Origin: Dasypus novemcinctus
Lineage: Eukaryota; Chordata; Mammalia; Cingulata; Dasypodidae
DNA: 64,000 bases
Assembly (NCBI RefSeq): GCF_030445035.2
Contig: NC_080695.1
Coordinates: forward strand, 56,437,954-56,501,953
Direction: 5' to 3'
Shown piece after piece: positions 55,500-64,000 of this stretch (the stretch's first letter is position 1; each line of letters starts with the position of its first letter). The position numbers and the translations under genes are program-made. The notes beneath the pieces are model-generated. The model was not told the origin of the DNA and searched no databases. It saw nothing but the letters and a program-made list of their open reading frames with translations.

Positions 55500-55849
55500 T
55501 GTTTTTTTTTTTAGATTTATTATTTATTTCTGTGCTCCCCCCTCCCATTGTTTGTATTTGCTGTGTGCTCATCGTTTTGGAGGCACTGATACCGAACCCA
55601 GGACCTCCCATGTGGGAAGGAGGTGCCTAATCGCTCGAGCCACCTCCACTCCCTGCTAAGTTGTGTCTCTCAGTGTGTTTTCCTCCTTGTTATTCTTTCT
55701 TGCATCATCTTGTTGCATCACTCGTCGTGCCAGCCTATTGCACCAGCTTGCTCTCTTGTTCATCTTCTTTAGGAGGCACCAGGAACCAAACCCGGCACCT
55801 CCCATGTGGTAGGCAGGAGCCCAATCACTCGAGCCACATCTGCTTCCCC
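55500..55849 (-). repeat. Dimeric DAS-type SINE, minus orientation
   Basis: Two reversed heads: CTCGAGCCACATCTGCTTCC at the right end and TCGAGCCACCTCCACTCCC near 55636-55654, each preceded by a reversed B box (CCAAACCCGG and CCGAACCCAGG). Poly(T) lies at 55502-55513. Same head-head-tail plan as 43942-44327. Confidence 0.8.
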
Positions 55850-55895
55850 GCAGTTTGTCCTTTATAACCAGAATTAAAACAGATGCCCTCTACCT

Positions 55896-56380
55896 TCTGT
55901 CTTAGTTCTTAGTTTCTTAGGCTGCTGTCACAAAGTACCACACATTGTCTCTTGACACAACAGAAATGTCTGAGTTCTGGAAGTTAGAAGTCTGAAGTCA
56001 AGGTGTTGGCAGGGCTGCTCTCCCTCTGAAACCTGTTGGGAAGTCTCCTTCCTTGCCTCTTCCTGGCTGGTGTCTGCCACCAGTCCCTGGCATTTCTAGG
56101 CTGGTAGCTGCAGCACTTCCACCTCTGCCTCCATCGTCACATGACCGTCTTCCCTCTGGGCCTGCTCCACCTTCTTATAAGGAAGAAGGGCCGGTCCTAG
56201 GCCAGTGTGACCTCATTTTAGCTTAACTAATTCCATCTGCAATGACTCTATTTCCAAGTGAGATCTCACTCACCGCTGCTTGGGGTTAGGACTTGAACAG
56301 ACCTTTGGGGCCCAGAATGCCCGTACCGCCCTCCTCGATATGAGTCCTTGGTTTGTTAAGTCAAATCACCGAATACTGAA
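55896..56380 (-). repeat. MLT1-like MaLR LTR, reverse orientation
   Basis: Reverse MLT1 order: GGCTGCTGTCACAAAGTACC, CAAGGTGTTGGCAGGGCTGC, TTCTTATAAGGAAGAAGGG and AATGACTCTATTTCCAAG, then GGACTTGAACAGACCTTTGG. Non-coding and ancient. Confidence 0.65.
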
Positions 56381-56394
56381 ACCACCAATTGGGA

Positions 56395-57735
56395 AATGCT
56401 AGCCTGTGGAAACTTCTCGTTGTTCAGAAGGGGAAACCAAGGCCCAGAGAGTGACAGGGACTTGCCTGGCCCTCTCTCCACACAGCCATCTGCCGTTCAG
56501 AGTCGGAAACTAAGAACTGGGGCCCCTGAGTCCCGTTCCCAGCTCATCCTGACCGATCTCTGCGTTCTTCCTCACTTCCTGACCATTCCCCTCAAATTCC
56601 CTTCCAAATACAAAGAAACAAAGCCTCAAGGCTGTGACAACGCCAGTGGCGGGGCAGGGAGGGCAGGTCGCAGGGCCTGCCACCCTCGGTTTCAGGAGAA
56701 AGCCTTGGGGGTCTTCCAGAAGAGCCAGGCGGGAGGACAGCTGACAGGGCACCTCTGGGCCCCAGACCTGAGCTGGGGAGACTCCAGAGAAAGAGAAAAA
56801 CAAGATCTGAGGAAACCCCCACAGGAGACGGGAGTGAAGAGAGGACAAGACCCCCGAGAGGTAACAGGGCAGAGTGCAGAAGGGCAGGGGGATTTAATTC
56901 TTCACCCAAACGGAGCCCCCAGGCTTGTCCACCTGAAGGAGCTGACGTGTTCATCGCTATCTTGAAAGGAATCCGTGCTCACAGAAGAGAGAAAGAAAAT
57001 AAAAGTAAAAGGAAGAAAATTAGGATCACTTAGAGCACCTTCACCTTTTAATCTATGCTATTACATTATATCACGTTATATTATATTATACATATTATGT
57101 AGCGTCATTTCCAGAAAAGAACTAGCGGCTGGGATCACCGACCTGGTGCATGCACCTCACTTTAAGATGTAAAAGAAGAATTATGACATGACTTTCTTCT
57201 CCACTTTCCCCAATGTAGACACATACTTTGGAGTTTTTTGTTTTGCAAAACTATCAAAGCTTATTCAGTATTATACAATCTCTTTTCTCACTTCACATTT
57301 AACAACCATCTTAACATCTTTCCACATTAATATATTTCTGCAAGAGCATTTTAAACCACTACTTAGTAACCAATGAATGAAATAATAACAGGAATTCTAA
57401 TAATGCTCTTATTGAGCCTTTATGGTGGACACTGTGCTAAACTATTATCTTTTTAAACTCTGTCCATCACCCTGCGGGTATAGACGGCGTCCAGCCCACC
57501 GGCGAGGCTGTGGCTTTAACTCCCCTTCCGCCGCGGCCAGGGGTCTCCCCTTGCGGGACACTCAGGCCATCGCCCTGTGTTCTGAGTATAAACTTCGGCA
57601 CACCTGGCGGGCCCTTTCATCAGGATCCATTCCCAGAAATGGAATTGCTGGTTCCAAAGTGTTTGGGAAGTTTGGGATGATACTTGTTGCTGGGGGGGTG
57701 GGCTTGGGATGGGGGGCACCACTGCACTTTCTGGC
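56395..57735. other. Intergenic stretch upstream of ABCC6
   Basis: Faint MIR-like (56430-56480; 57400-57480) and antisense L1-like (57625-57670, CCCAGAAATGGAATTGCTGG) phrases only. Otherwise unassigned. Confidence 0.4.
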
Positions 57736-57739
57736 GCTG

Positions 57740-57984
57740 GGAGGCTCCTTCCCCAGGTGCTCGCTGGGGCCCTCGAGCCCCCCCTCCCGCCCCCTCCCCC
57801 GGCCTCGTTAACCCCCTTCTCGCCCCGCCCCCTCCTGCCGCACGCACGGACCTTGCCCCGCGGCCTCCCCTCCAGGCTCCAGATTCCCGCTCAGGCCTGC
57901 CCGGCCCCGCCCCTTCCCGGGTCAGAACCGCGGCGGAGGAGGCTGCCCGGCGACCGACAGACAGACGGACCACAGACTGTCCCG
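57740..57984 (+). promoter_or_regulatory. ABCC6 proximal promoter and 5' UTR region
   Basis: GC-rich and C-tract-rich, with Sp1-like boxes (CCCCGCCCC) near 57822-57831 and 57905-57913. A short purine/GC 5' UTR precedes the ATG. No TATA box is evident. It lies 3.5 kb from the NOMO start codon, so it is not a compact shared promoter. Confidence 0.55.
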
Positions 57985-58020
57985 ATGGCCGCGCCTGGCG
58001 AGCCCTGCGCGGGCCCGGAG
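57985..58020 (+). CDS. ABCC6: ABCC6 exon 1 (residues 1-12)
   Basis: ATG in context CCCGATGG followed by 11 codons, then donor GTGAGT at 58021. A 36-nt coding part of exon 1 is characteristic of ABCC6. Confidence 0.93.
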
Positions 58021-61000
58021 GTGAGTTCTCGCCCCACTCCCCTTGTCCCGGCTCGTCCTGGCAGAGCTCTCCCTCCCCCTCCCCGCCAATTTCCCTGCCC
58101 TGGAAAGCGAGGAGACCTGCTGTGGTCCCCGAAAGTCAGGGGAGGGCGACCCCTATAACAAGCCACCCTGTGGAGAGTCGAGCACCAGTAGAGGAGGAGA
58201 GCTGCACCCACCTCCTAGGAAGGAGGTGAGGGTTAGATGACCTGAGCTCACCCGGCACCTTTTGCGTAGGTGTTTGGGGTGCACCAGGTTGCCTGGCCCC
58301 CCTGGAAGGTGAGTTTGGGACCCTCGCGCCTAAGGGGCCCCCTGGTGTTCCCTCAGGTCTGGAACCAGACAGAACTGGAGCCTGCCACGGCTGGCCTGCT
58401 GAGCCTGTGCTTCCTGACGACGGCAGGGGCGTGGGGCCCCCCCATGTACCTCTGGGTCCTCGGCCCCATCTACCTCTTCTACATCCACTGCCACAGCAGG
58501 GGCTACATCCAGATGTCCCCCCTCTTCAAGGCCAAAATGGTAACCAGCCTGCTGGGAACCTGTCAGACAATGGGGGGAAGGGGCGTGGGAGTGCAGTCGG
58601 GCTGGGAGCCGGAGGCCACCCCCAGGGGGTGGACGCTTCTGTCCAGAGCAAACAGGCTGGGGACAGGAAAAGAGAACCTGTTACCCAACCCCAAAGCCAG
58701 ACTCCGGGCTGCGGAGGACACTCGGAGGAACACAATTCCTCCAAACTGATTTCGTGACTGAACATGCGCGCGCAAATCCACGCTTCCAGAACCGCTCGTC
58801 TTCCTCGGAAGCGGTGACCTGGCCTTTCCCAAAGCGTGGCATGTGTGCTCCTGGGTCCACGGCATGATTTTTAGGCCTGCACTAAGGAAGAACCTTCTAA
58901 AAATGTTAACAGGTAGACACTTTTATGTTTCCCCACCAGCAGTACTGCAGACCAGATTTTTTAAATCGTTAGGCATGTATTGTAAGGTATTTGAGTAACA
59001 CTGGCATTGCAAGCATGAGCCTGCATCTCCTTCATATTTCTACAAGAATATTCTGCAAGTTTCATTCCTTTCCAGGCCTCTTTCTTAATTTCCGCCGAAT
59101 CCCTGACCACCTATCAAGGGTTCGGCAAACTCTTTCTAAAAAGGGCCAGATAGCAGCGAGTTTAGACATCACGGTCTCACCATCTCCTGCAACTACTTAC
59201 AGCTTGAGCTACTCGAGCTGTAGCTCCCAAGCAGCCACTGATAATACCTAAGCGAAGCGGCGTGGCTGTGTGCTAATAAAACTGCAGGTTGGACACTGAG
59301 GTTTGAATTTCACATCCCTTTGGTGGGTCATGACTTTCTACTTTTTCAAGCGTTTAAAAATGGAAAAACCATTCCTTGCCCACAGGCCACACAAAAACAG
59401 GCAGCCAACAAAGTTGGCCTGCAGGTGGTAGTTTGCTGACCCCGGCTTATTTTTTATAGTGCCCTGCTCACCTGCATGCGTGCGCGTGTGCTCTCATGTT
59501 CTTGCTCTCTCTTGTTCAAAAGTGGGACCAACATGTATTAGAGTGGCATTAAAGAGACACGGTTTCCCACAGACTTTCTCCTTGACTTAATAACAGGGAC
59601 TGAAAGAGACTGGCGAAGCGTATAACTTTTTCGCCTGGTGAGTAAAATTCGGTTCCTGCCGTGTTCTCACTCTACCGCTATCTTGCACGCACACAGTCAA
59701 ATTGCCTCCCGCGTTCTGGAACGCACGGGCTTGGCTCAGGTCCCAGTTGCGCCTCACGCATCCGACAGTTCCAAGTCAGGACTGACCGGCCGCGTCCCTT
59801 GCCACATTTTCTTATACCCTCTTCATGTCGCCGCTGTTCCCAGTTGACGTTGGACGTAACTGCGCAGCCACTGCCCAGTTGGACAGGGGTCACCACCCGG
59901 TCTGCCACCCTCTTTCTTTCCACCCACCAGCCTTATCTAAGCCCATCTCCCCAGGTGCTCGGCTTCGCCCTGATAGTCCTGTCCACCTCCAACGTGTCTG
60001 TCGCTCTTTGGAAAATCCACCGGGGAACGCCGCAGGCCCCAGAGCTCCTCATCTACCCCACCGTGTGGCTCACCACCATGGTAAGGAGCCTGGCTTGCTC
60101 TGGCTGCTGCTTTCCCTGCTCCGATGGAGGACGCGGTGGGGCACAGAGTCGAGCTCCCTGCCCCGGCCTCACGGAAGCCGCCCGACTCCCTTGTCCAGAG
60201 CTTTGCCATGTTCGTGATCCACATGGAGAGGAGGAAGGGGGTCCAGGCATCCGGGGTGCTGTTTGGGTACTGGCTGCTCTGCTGCCTCCTGCCAGCCACC
60301 AACACTGCCCAGCTGGTCTTGCGAGGGGTAAGTCGAGGCCTGGGCCACCGGGGAAACCAATATGGCGGCCTCAAGCCTCGGGTCCCATTCTCCCTCCATC
60401 CCTTCCCATGCTCGACTCATTCCCCACACACAGACACACACACCACAGTCTAGAGGCACAGGAACCCCTCCTCACTAGTAAGTCCCCATCCTTCCACACC
60501 TGTGAAAAGATTTTATGGTGGTAACATATGTGGAAAGTAAGATTTGCAGTTTTAACCATTTTTAAGTGTACAGTTCAGTGACATGAATTACCTTCACAAT
60601 GTTGTGTAACCATTATCACCATCTGTTACCAAAGTGTTTTCATCACCCCAAACAGAAACTCTGCCCCCATGAAGCATTCCCCCTCCCCTCGACCCCTTCT
60701 AACCTACTGTCTGTCTCTATGAATTTGCCTGTTCTGGCTGTTTCATATAAGTGGAATCGTACATTTGTCCTTTTGGGTCTGATATATTTCACTCAACGAT
60801 ACGTCTTCAAGGTTCATCCATATTGTAGCATTTACCAGGTCATTCCTTTTCACAGCTGAATAATATTCCGCTGTGTGGACAGAGCACATGGTGTTTATCC
60901 ATTCATCTGCTGATGGACACGTGGGTTGCTTCTCCCTTTTGACTACTTTGAATAACCTCCTACGCATCTTTTTGAATTCCCGTTTCTTACACACGCACAT

Positions 61001-63366
61001 CATGCACTCTGCTTTCACACCAGAGATAACACTCATATGCCCCACTCATGCAGTGCACAAGCACAGACTCCCACGCATCGCACACGTACCCACACATGTC
61101 CACTCACAGTGCATTGGCTACGCCTTCCAGCTACCACAAGACGTGTGCAAGTATACCCCCCTCACCACACATCCATTTGCACATCCCTCCTACACACTCA
61201 AGGCCACCCTTCCTCCATGTGCACACACGGGTCCCCTCATTCTCACCCTCACCCATTCTCCCATGTGGTTGTACGTGGGAGTGCGTGTGTACACTCATTT
61301 TACACACCCACCCACATTTCTGCTTCCCAGTCTAGGAAGCAGCATTCGCCTTTCAGAGACAGGAGCGATCATTTTCTCTGCGAAGACAAAAATACCTAGT
61401 CTAGCCTCGGGCTTTTCAACTTCAGTGCTAGTTACGTTTGGGGCTGGAAAATTCTTAGTTGTTGGGGCGCCGTCCTGTGTATTGTGGGCTGTTGAGTGGC
61501 ACCCCTGGCCTCCACCCACTGGGTGCTGGTAGCTTCTCCCATCCACTCCCATGCTGTGATAACCCAGAAGGTGCCCAGATGGAGTCACGTGTTCCCTGGA
61601 GAGCAAAACCTGCCCCAAGTGAGAACACGTGCCTGGCTGACCTCCCCCGGGCCTCTGGGGAGGGGCGTCCTGAGACCACCAGGGGCAGGCTACGGTTCAT
61701 TTCTGGAACCAAATGGTTATTCTATCAAACTCCTGAAGGAGGAAGCAGAGAAGATGGTTCTGTCCTGGCGCACAGAGAATTTTAAAAAGAATAACTTTGC
61801 ATCTAAAGGCAAAACTCCACTGGCCATTTATTGACTTACAAAAGAGAGGGTTCCTACAGCTCACTTATCCATCAGCTGTCCGGGACACGCACAGAAATAA
61901 TCATGTCGGTGCTCCCTGTGGTCTGGCGCGCCCACTATGGGCAGGGCGTCCGGCACGCAACTTATGGGCATTTTCTCCTCCGATTCTCTCAATAACGCTC
62001 TGTGGCGGATTCAAACTACCTCTTTTTAAAGATGGGGAATCTGAGGCTAGGGCGGTTAATGACGTCCTTGGGAACGCAGAGCCCACGTCCATCTCCCCCG
62101 AAGCCGTTAAGCAGCTTTCCCATCAACACCCGTGAAAGTGGCTGTCTGGGGCCGCTGGGCCGTAGGGGAGTCAGGCCTCAGGTTGTCTGCTCTCTGCAAA
62201 CAAAACCCCAGAAGAGTGTAAAATCCAGCTGAGGACGTGATTTGAAATTCAGACTCTTGCCTCGAGCACCAAAACCTCAACTCGCACTAGCTGAGGGAAA
62301 GAAAAACTGGGTAAACTACGAGGGCCTTTATTAGCTCAGGCCTTGGCCTCTTTCTCCTGGCTCGGCTTCTCTCTGTGTTGGCCTCGTTCTCGGATGAGGT
62401 GGCAAGTAAAGGCTCCAGGGGAGCAAACCCAGGGGACAGCCCTCCCGATGGGCCAGCTCTTGGGGGCCTGGCTGGGTCCTCTGGCCATTCCCAAACCAAC
62501 CGCAGGAGCCAGGGGCCTAGAATGTGCTCGCTGCCCGGGCTCCATCACCTGCCCTCCTCCCAGAGCGGCGTTAGTTCTGCACAAACCACACGCCCGGGGA
62601 GAGCCCACTGGTGCTCCTCCCAGAAGCAAGCAGGGATGACTGTGGTCTAGCGGCAGATGCTCATGATCCGGGTCTGATAATCGGGGTGCCCTTGATCCAG
62701 GTGCCACCACTTCTCTGAATCTTGGTCTCCCCAGTAGGGAAACAGAGCGAGAGAACCCCACCCGGGGCCAGCGGTGAGGAGGGACCTGATGCAACAGGGC
62801 ACGTGCTCTGGGTGGGGCAGACACTCCCTAAAATCAGCTCCCTTCCCCTTCCATCCAAAAACGGTGGCCACGAGCCAGCTGGGATGGGAGACTGGGGTGG
62901 GGGCTGGGCTGGGGAAAGGGTTTCCTGTGTGGCACAGAGAGGAAGGCAAAGGGTCACTTCAATTCGTGTCCCAGCTGGTGTGGCCACTTGTCACCCAGCT
63001 AAAGGCAAACCCCAGGCACCGCCCTGGCCCATGGTCTGTAGGGACAGAGTGTGCATGAGTCACAAATCGGGGCGTCCAGGGATGACGGTAGCCTGGCTTT
63101 CAAACCGGGGCCCTGTCGCCCCGTCAGTGCTGCTCCCACCACGGGGAACGCAGTTCCGCCTGACCCTTCCCCGTGGTACCCTCCCAGCCTCCACTACCCG
63201 TGAGGCTCAAGTGGGCTGACTCCTGCTTCCTCTCCCGCAGGACTTCCAGAGGGACGCCTTCCGCCACCTGTCGACCCTCCTGTGCTTGTCTCTAGTGGCG
63301 GTCCAGCTGGTGCTGTCCTGCCTGGCCGACTGGCCCCCCTTCTTCCCGAAAGCCCCCCAGCAGCCT
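57985..63366 (+). CDS. ABCC6: ABCC6 (MRP6), exons 1-5, 5' part only
   Basis: Five plus-strand exons join to 200 codons: [12 protein letters not shown], then VWNQTELEP through [14 protein letters not shown] through [19 protein letters not shown] through VLRG, and DFQRDAFRH through APQQP. This is the N-terminal TMD0 bundle of an ABCC-type exporter and matches ABCC6 rather than ABCC1. Cumulative coding lengths of 36, 219, 345, 474 and 600 equal the human ABCC6 exon boundaries as I recall them. Asn15 in the NQT sequon is the known N-glycosylation site. ABCC6 is a plasma-membrane exporter, mainly hepatic and renal, that supports ATP release and pyrophosphate production; its loss causes pseudoxanthoma elasticum in humans. 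The remaining exons, including both nucleotide-binding domains, lie to the right of the window. Confidence 0.95.
58357..58539 (+). CDS. ABCC6: ABCC6 exon 2 (residues 13-73)
   Basis: Encodes [17 protein letters not shown], a first membrane segment around residues 27-50 ([16 protein letters not shown]) and the basic SPLFKAKM loop. Acceptor CCTCAG, donor ATG then GTAACC. Contains glycosylation sequon N15-Q-T. Confidence 0.95.
58540..59114. other. ABCC6 intron 2 left part, no recognised element
   Basis: GC-rich near exon 2, then AT-rich. No confident repeat or RNA gene. Confidence 0.4.
59115..59455. repeat. Non-autonomous hAT-Charlie element
   Basis: Ends AAGGGTTCGGCAAACTC and GTAGTTTGCTGACCCCGG are inverted. 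Internal phrases are AAAGGGCCAGATAGCAGCG, CAACTACTTACAGCTTGAGC and GGCGTGGCTGTGTGCTAATAA. A non-matching insertion may lie at 59295-59375. Confidence 0.65.
59955..60080 (+). CDS. ABCC6: ABCC6 exon 3 (residues 74-115)
   Basis: Encodes [19 protein letters not shown] (second membrane segment), [17 protein letters not shown] and VWLTTM. Acceptor CCCCAG, donor GTAAGG. Phase 0 at both ends. Confidence 0.95.
60199..60327 (+). CDS. ABCC6: ABCC6 exon 4 (residues 116-158)
   Basis: Encodes [35 protein letters not shown] and TAQLVLRG. Acceptor GTCCAG, donor GTAAGT. The last residues (QLVLRG) differ from the human QQASGAG loop. Confidence 0.94.
60490..60965 (-). repeat. L1M 3' fragment, antisense
   Basis: TTAAGTGTACAGTTCAGTGA, CATCTGTTACCAAAGTGTTT, CTGTCTCTATGAATTTGCC, CATATAAGTGGAATCGTAC and TAATATTCCGCTGTGTGG run in antisense L1M order. 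Confidence 0.7.
61000..61320. repeat. CA-rich low-complexity tract in ABCC6 intron 4
   Basis: Dense but irregular ACAC, CACTC and CACGCAC words over about 300 bases, consistent with a decayed (CA)n-type satellite. Confidence 0.5.
61405..61590 (-). repeat. MER5A-type hAT element
   Basis: GCTTTTCAACTTCAGTGCTA, TTCTTAGTTGTTGGGGCGCC, GTGGCACCCCTGGCCTCCAC and CCACTGGGTGCTGGTAGC in reverse MER5A order. Second copy in the window. Confidence 0.75.
61945..62090 (-). repeat. MIR SINE relic
   Basis: CTCAATAACGCTCTGTGGCGG, AAGATGGGGAATCTGAGGCT and GGCGGTTAATGACGTCCTTG in reverse-MIR order. Confidence 0.5.
62130..63240. other. ABCC6 intron 4 right part, no recognised element
   Basis: GC-rich intron with a faint MIR-like stretch at 62645-62740. 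Nothing else recognised before the exon 5 acceptor. Confidence 0.4.
63241..63366 (+). CDS. ABCC6: ABCC6 exon 5 (residues 159-200)
   Basis: Encodes [35 protein letters not shown] and PKAPQQP. Acceptor TCCCGCAG, donor GTAAGT at 63367. Intron 4 upstream is 2.9 kb. Confidence 0.95.
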
Positions 63367-63519
63367 GTAAGTCGCCGAGCCGCCGTCGCAGTTGCCTCCC
63401 TGGGCCCAGCTCCACGCCAGTCTCCCCGTGTGGCCCCGGGGAATCGAAGGAGAGCCCAGGTCTTCTGTTTTTTATTCATTCAATCATTCGGCAAAATGTG
63501 TACGTGTGCCGGATGTCTC

Positions 63520-63725
63520 CCCTAGGCCAGAGGGTGGCGAACGGTTTCTGTAAAGGGCCGGAAAGTAACTCCGTTAGGCTTTCCGCTCCAGACAGTCTCA
63601 ACTCAGACATCATCCACGACAGCAGCCACACACGATAGGTCAACAAATGAGCACAGCCGTGTGCCAGGCAAACTTCATTTGCAGAAACAGGCAGTGGGCC
63701 AAAGTTGGCCGACCCCTGTCCTGTG
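63520..63725. repeat. Non-autonomous hAT-Charlie element
   Basis: Ends GAGGGTGGCGAACGGTTTCTG and TTGGCCGACCCCTG are near-inverted. GTAAAGGGCCGGAAAGTAAC and CAGGCAGTGGGCCAAAG lie inside. Same family as 59115-59455, and lies just downstream of ABCC6 exon 5. Confidence 0.65.
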
Positions 63726-64000
63726 CCCCAGCGATGCTGAGGATTCTGGAGTGAACAAGCAGATCTAGTGCCTGTCCTCCTGCAGCTGGGGACTGAGTAG
63801 GGGAGCCAGGCATGAGTCACGTAATTACACAAGTGCAAGGGACACCACAGCTGGGGTAAGCGCTCTCGGGTGGGCGTGGGTGGTCCGTGATGGCGTCCAG
63901 CAGGTCACCCCCAACAAGTCTGAGAAGCCAAGAGACTTTCTGAGGAAGAAACAGTTGATTGGAGATCACATGAAAACATTCAGCTGTTCCAGTAATCGAG

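Noticed and set aside
54251-58020. Bidirectional NOMO/ABCC6 promoter
   Set aside because: The start codons are 3.6 kb apart with separate GC-rich islands and AT-rich, repeat-filled DNA between. That is beyond the usual compact bidirectional distance.
59661-60524. Long open frame (287 codons) overlapping ABCC6 exons 3-4
   Set aside because: It includes the real exon 3 in frame but reads through both splice sites into intron. The spliced ABCC6 model explains the conserved part.
60873-61532. 219-codon open frame with many His/Thr residues
   Set aside because: Produced by the CA-rich low-complexity tract and a MER5A element in ABCC6 intron 4.
57985-63366. ABCC1 (MRP1) instead of ABCC6
   Set aside because: The first-exon length, NQT at residue 15, SPLFKAKM and VLFGYWLLC segments match ABCC6. 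ABCC1 has a different N terminus.

Overview
This window is vertebrate nuclear DNA and almost certainly from a xenarthran mammal, most likely an armadillo. The lineage evidence is repeated tRNA-derived SINEs of the long DAS type, known from Dasypus. They have a tRNA-like head with a B box, a GC-rich body, a G-run and an (AAAT)n-poly(A) tail, and several have perfect target-site duplications. These lie on a general mammalian background of MIR, L2, L1M, hAT/MER5A and MaLR relics. No prokaryotic, CRISPR, plasmid or viral gene system is present.

Two protein-coding genes lie head to head. On the minus strand, positions 54415 down to 147, is NOMO (nodal modulator / BOS-complex subunit). I resolved 30 exons, all with GT-AG introns, joining into one open frame of 1179 codons from a signal-peptide start codon through the C-terminal membrane helix. 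Only the last exon (about 43 codons by comparison with the human protein) lies beyond the left edge. On the plus strand, from 57985, are the first five exons of ABCC6 (MRP6). Their lengths of 36, 183, 126, 129 and 126 nt make 200 codons of TMD0; the rest of the gene lies beyond the right edge.

Layout: 1-54250 is NOMO exons 30 to 2 with repeat-rich introns; about 54010-54690 is the NOMO CpG island with exon 1; 54690-57740 is an intergenic stretch with a dimeric SINE and an MLT1-like LTR; 57740-58020 is the GC-rich ABCC6 promoter region with exon 1; 58021-64000 is ABCC6 exons 2-5 and introns.

The two genes are neighbours, not functional partners. NOMO acts in the ER membrane at the multipass translocon; ABCC6 is an ABC exporter. 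The order matches human NOMO3-ABCC6, so this looks like the pre-duplication arrangement of the locus. I did not find a convincing new biological system. The items most worth a second look are a 45-bp triplication inside a MIR, a perfect 35-bp tandem duplication, a hAT element inserted in a degenerate minisatellite in NOMO intron 1, two related but mosaic LTR-like elements, dimeric SINEs, and a run of unusual NOMO splice donors.
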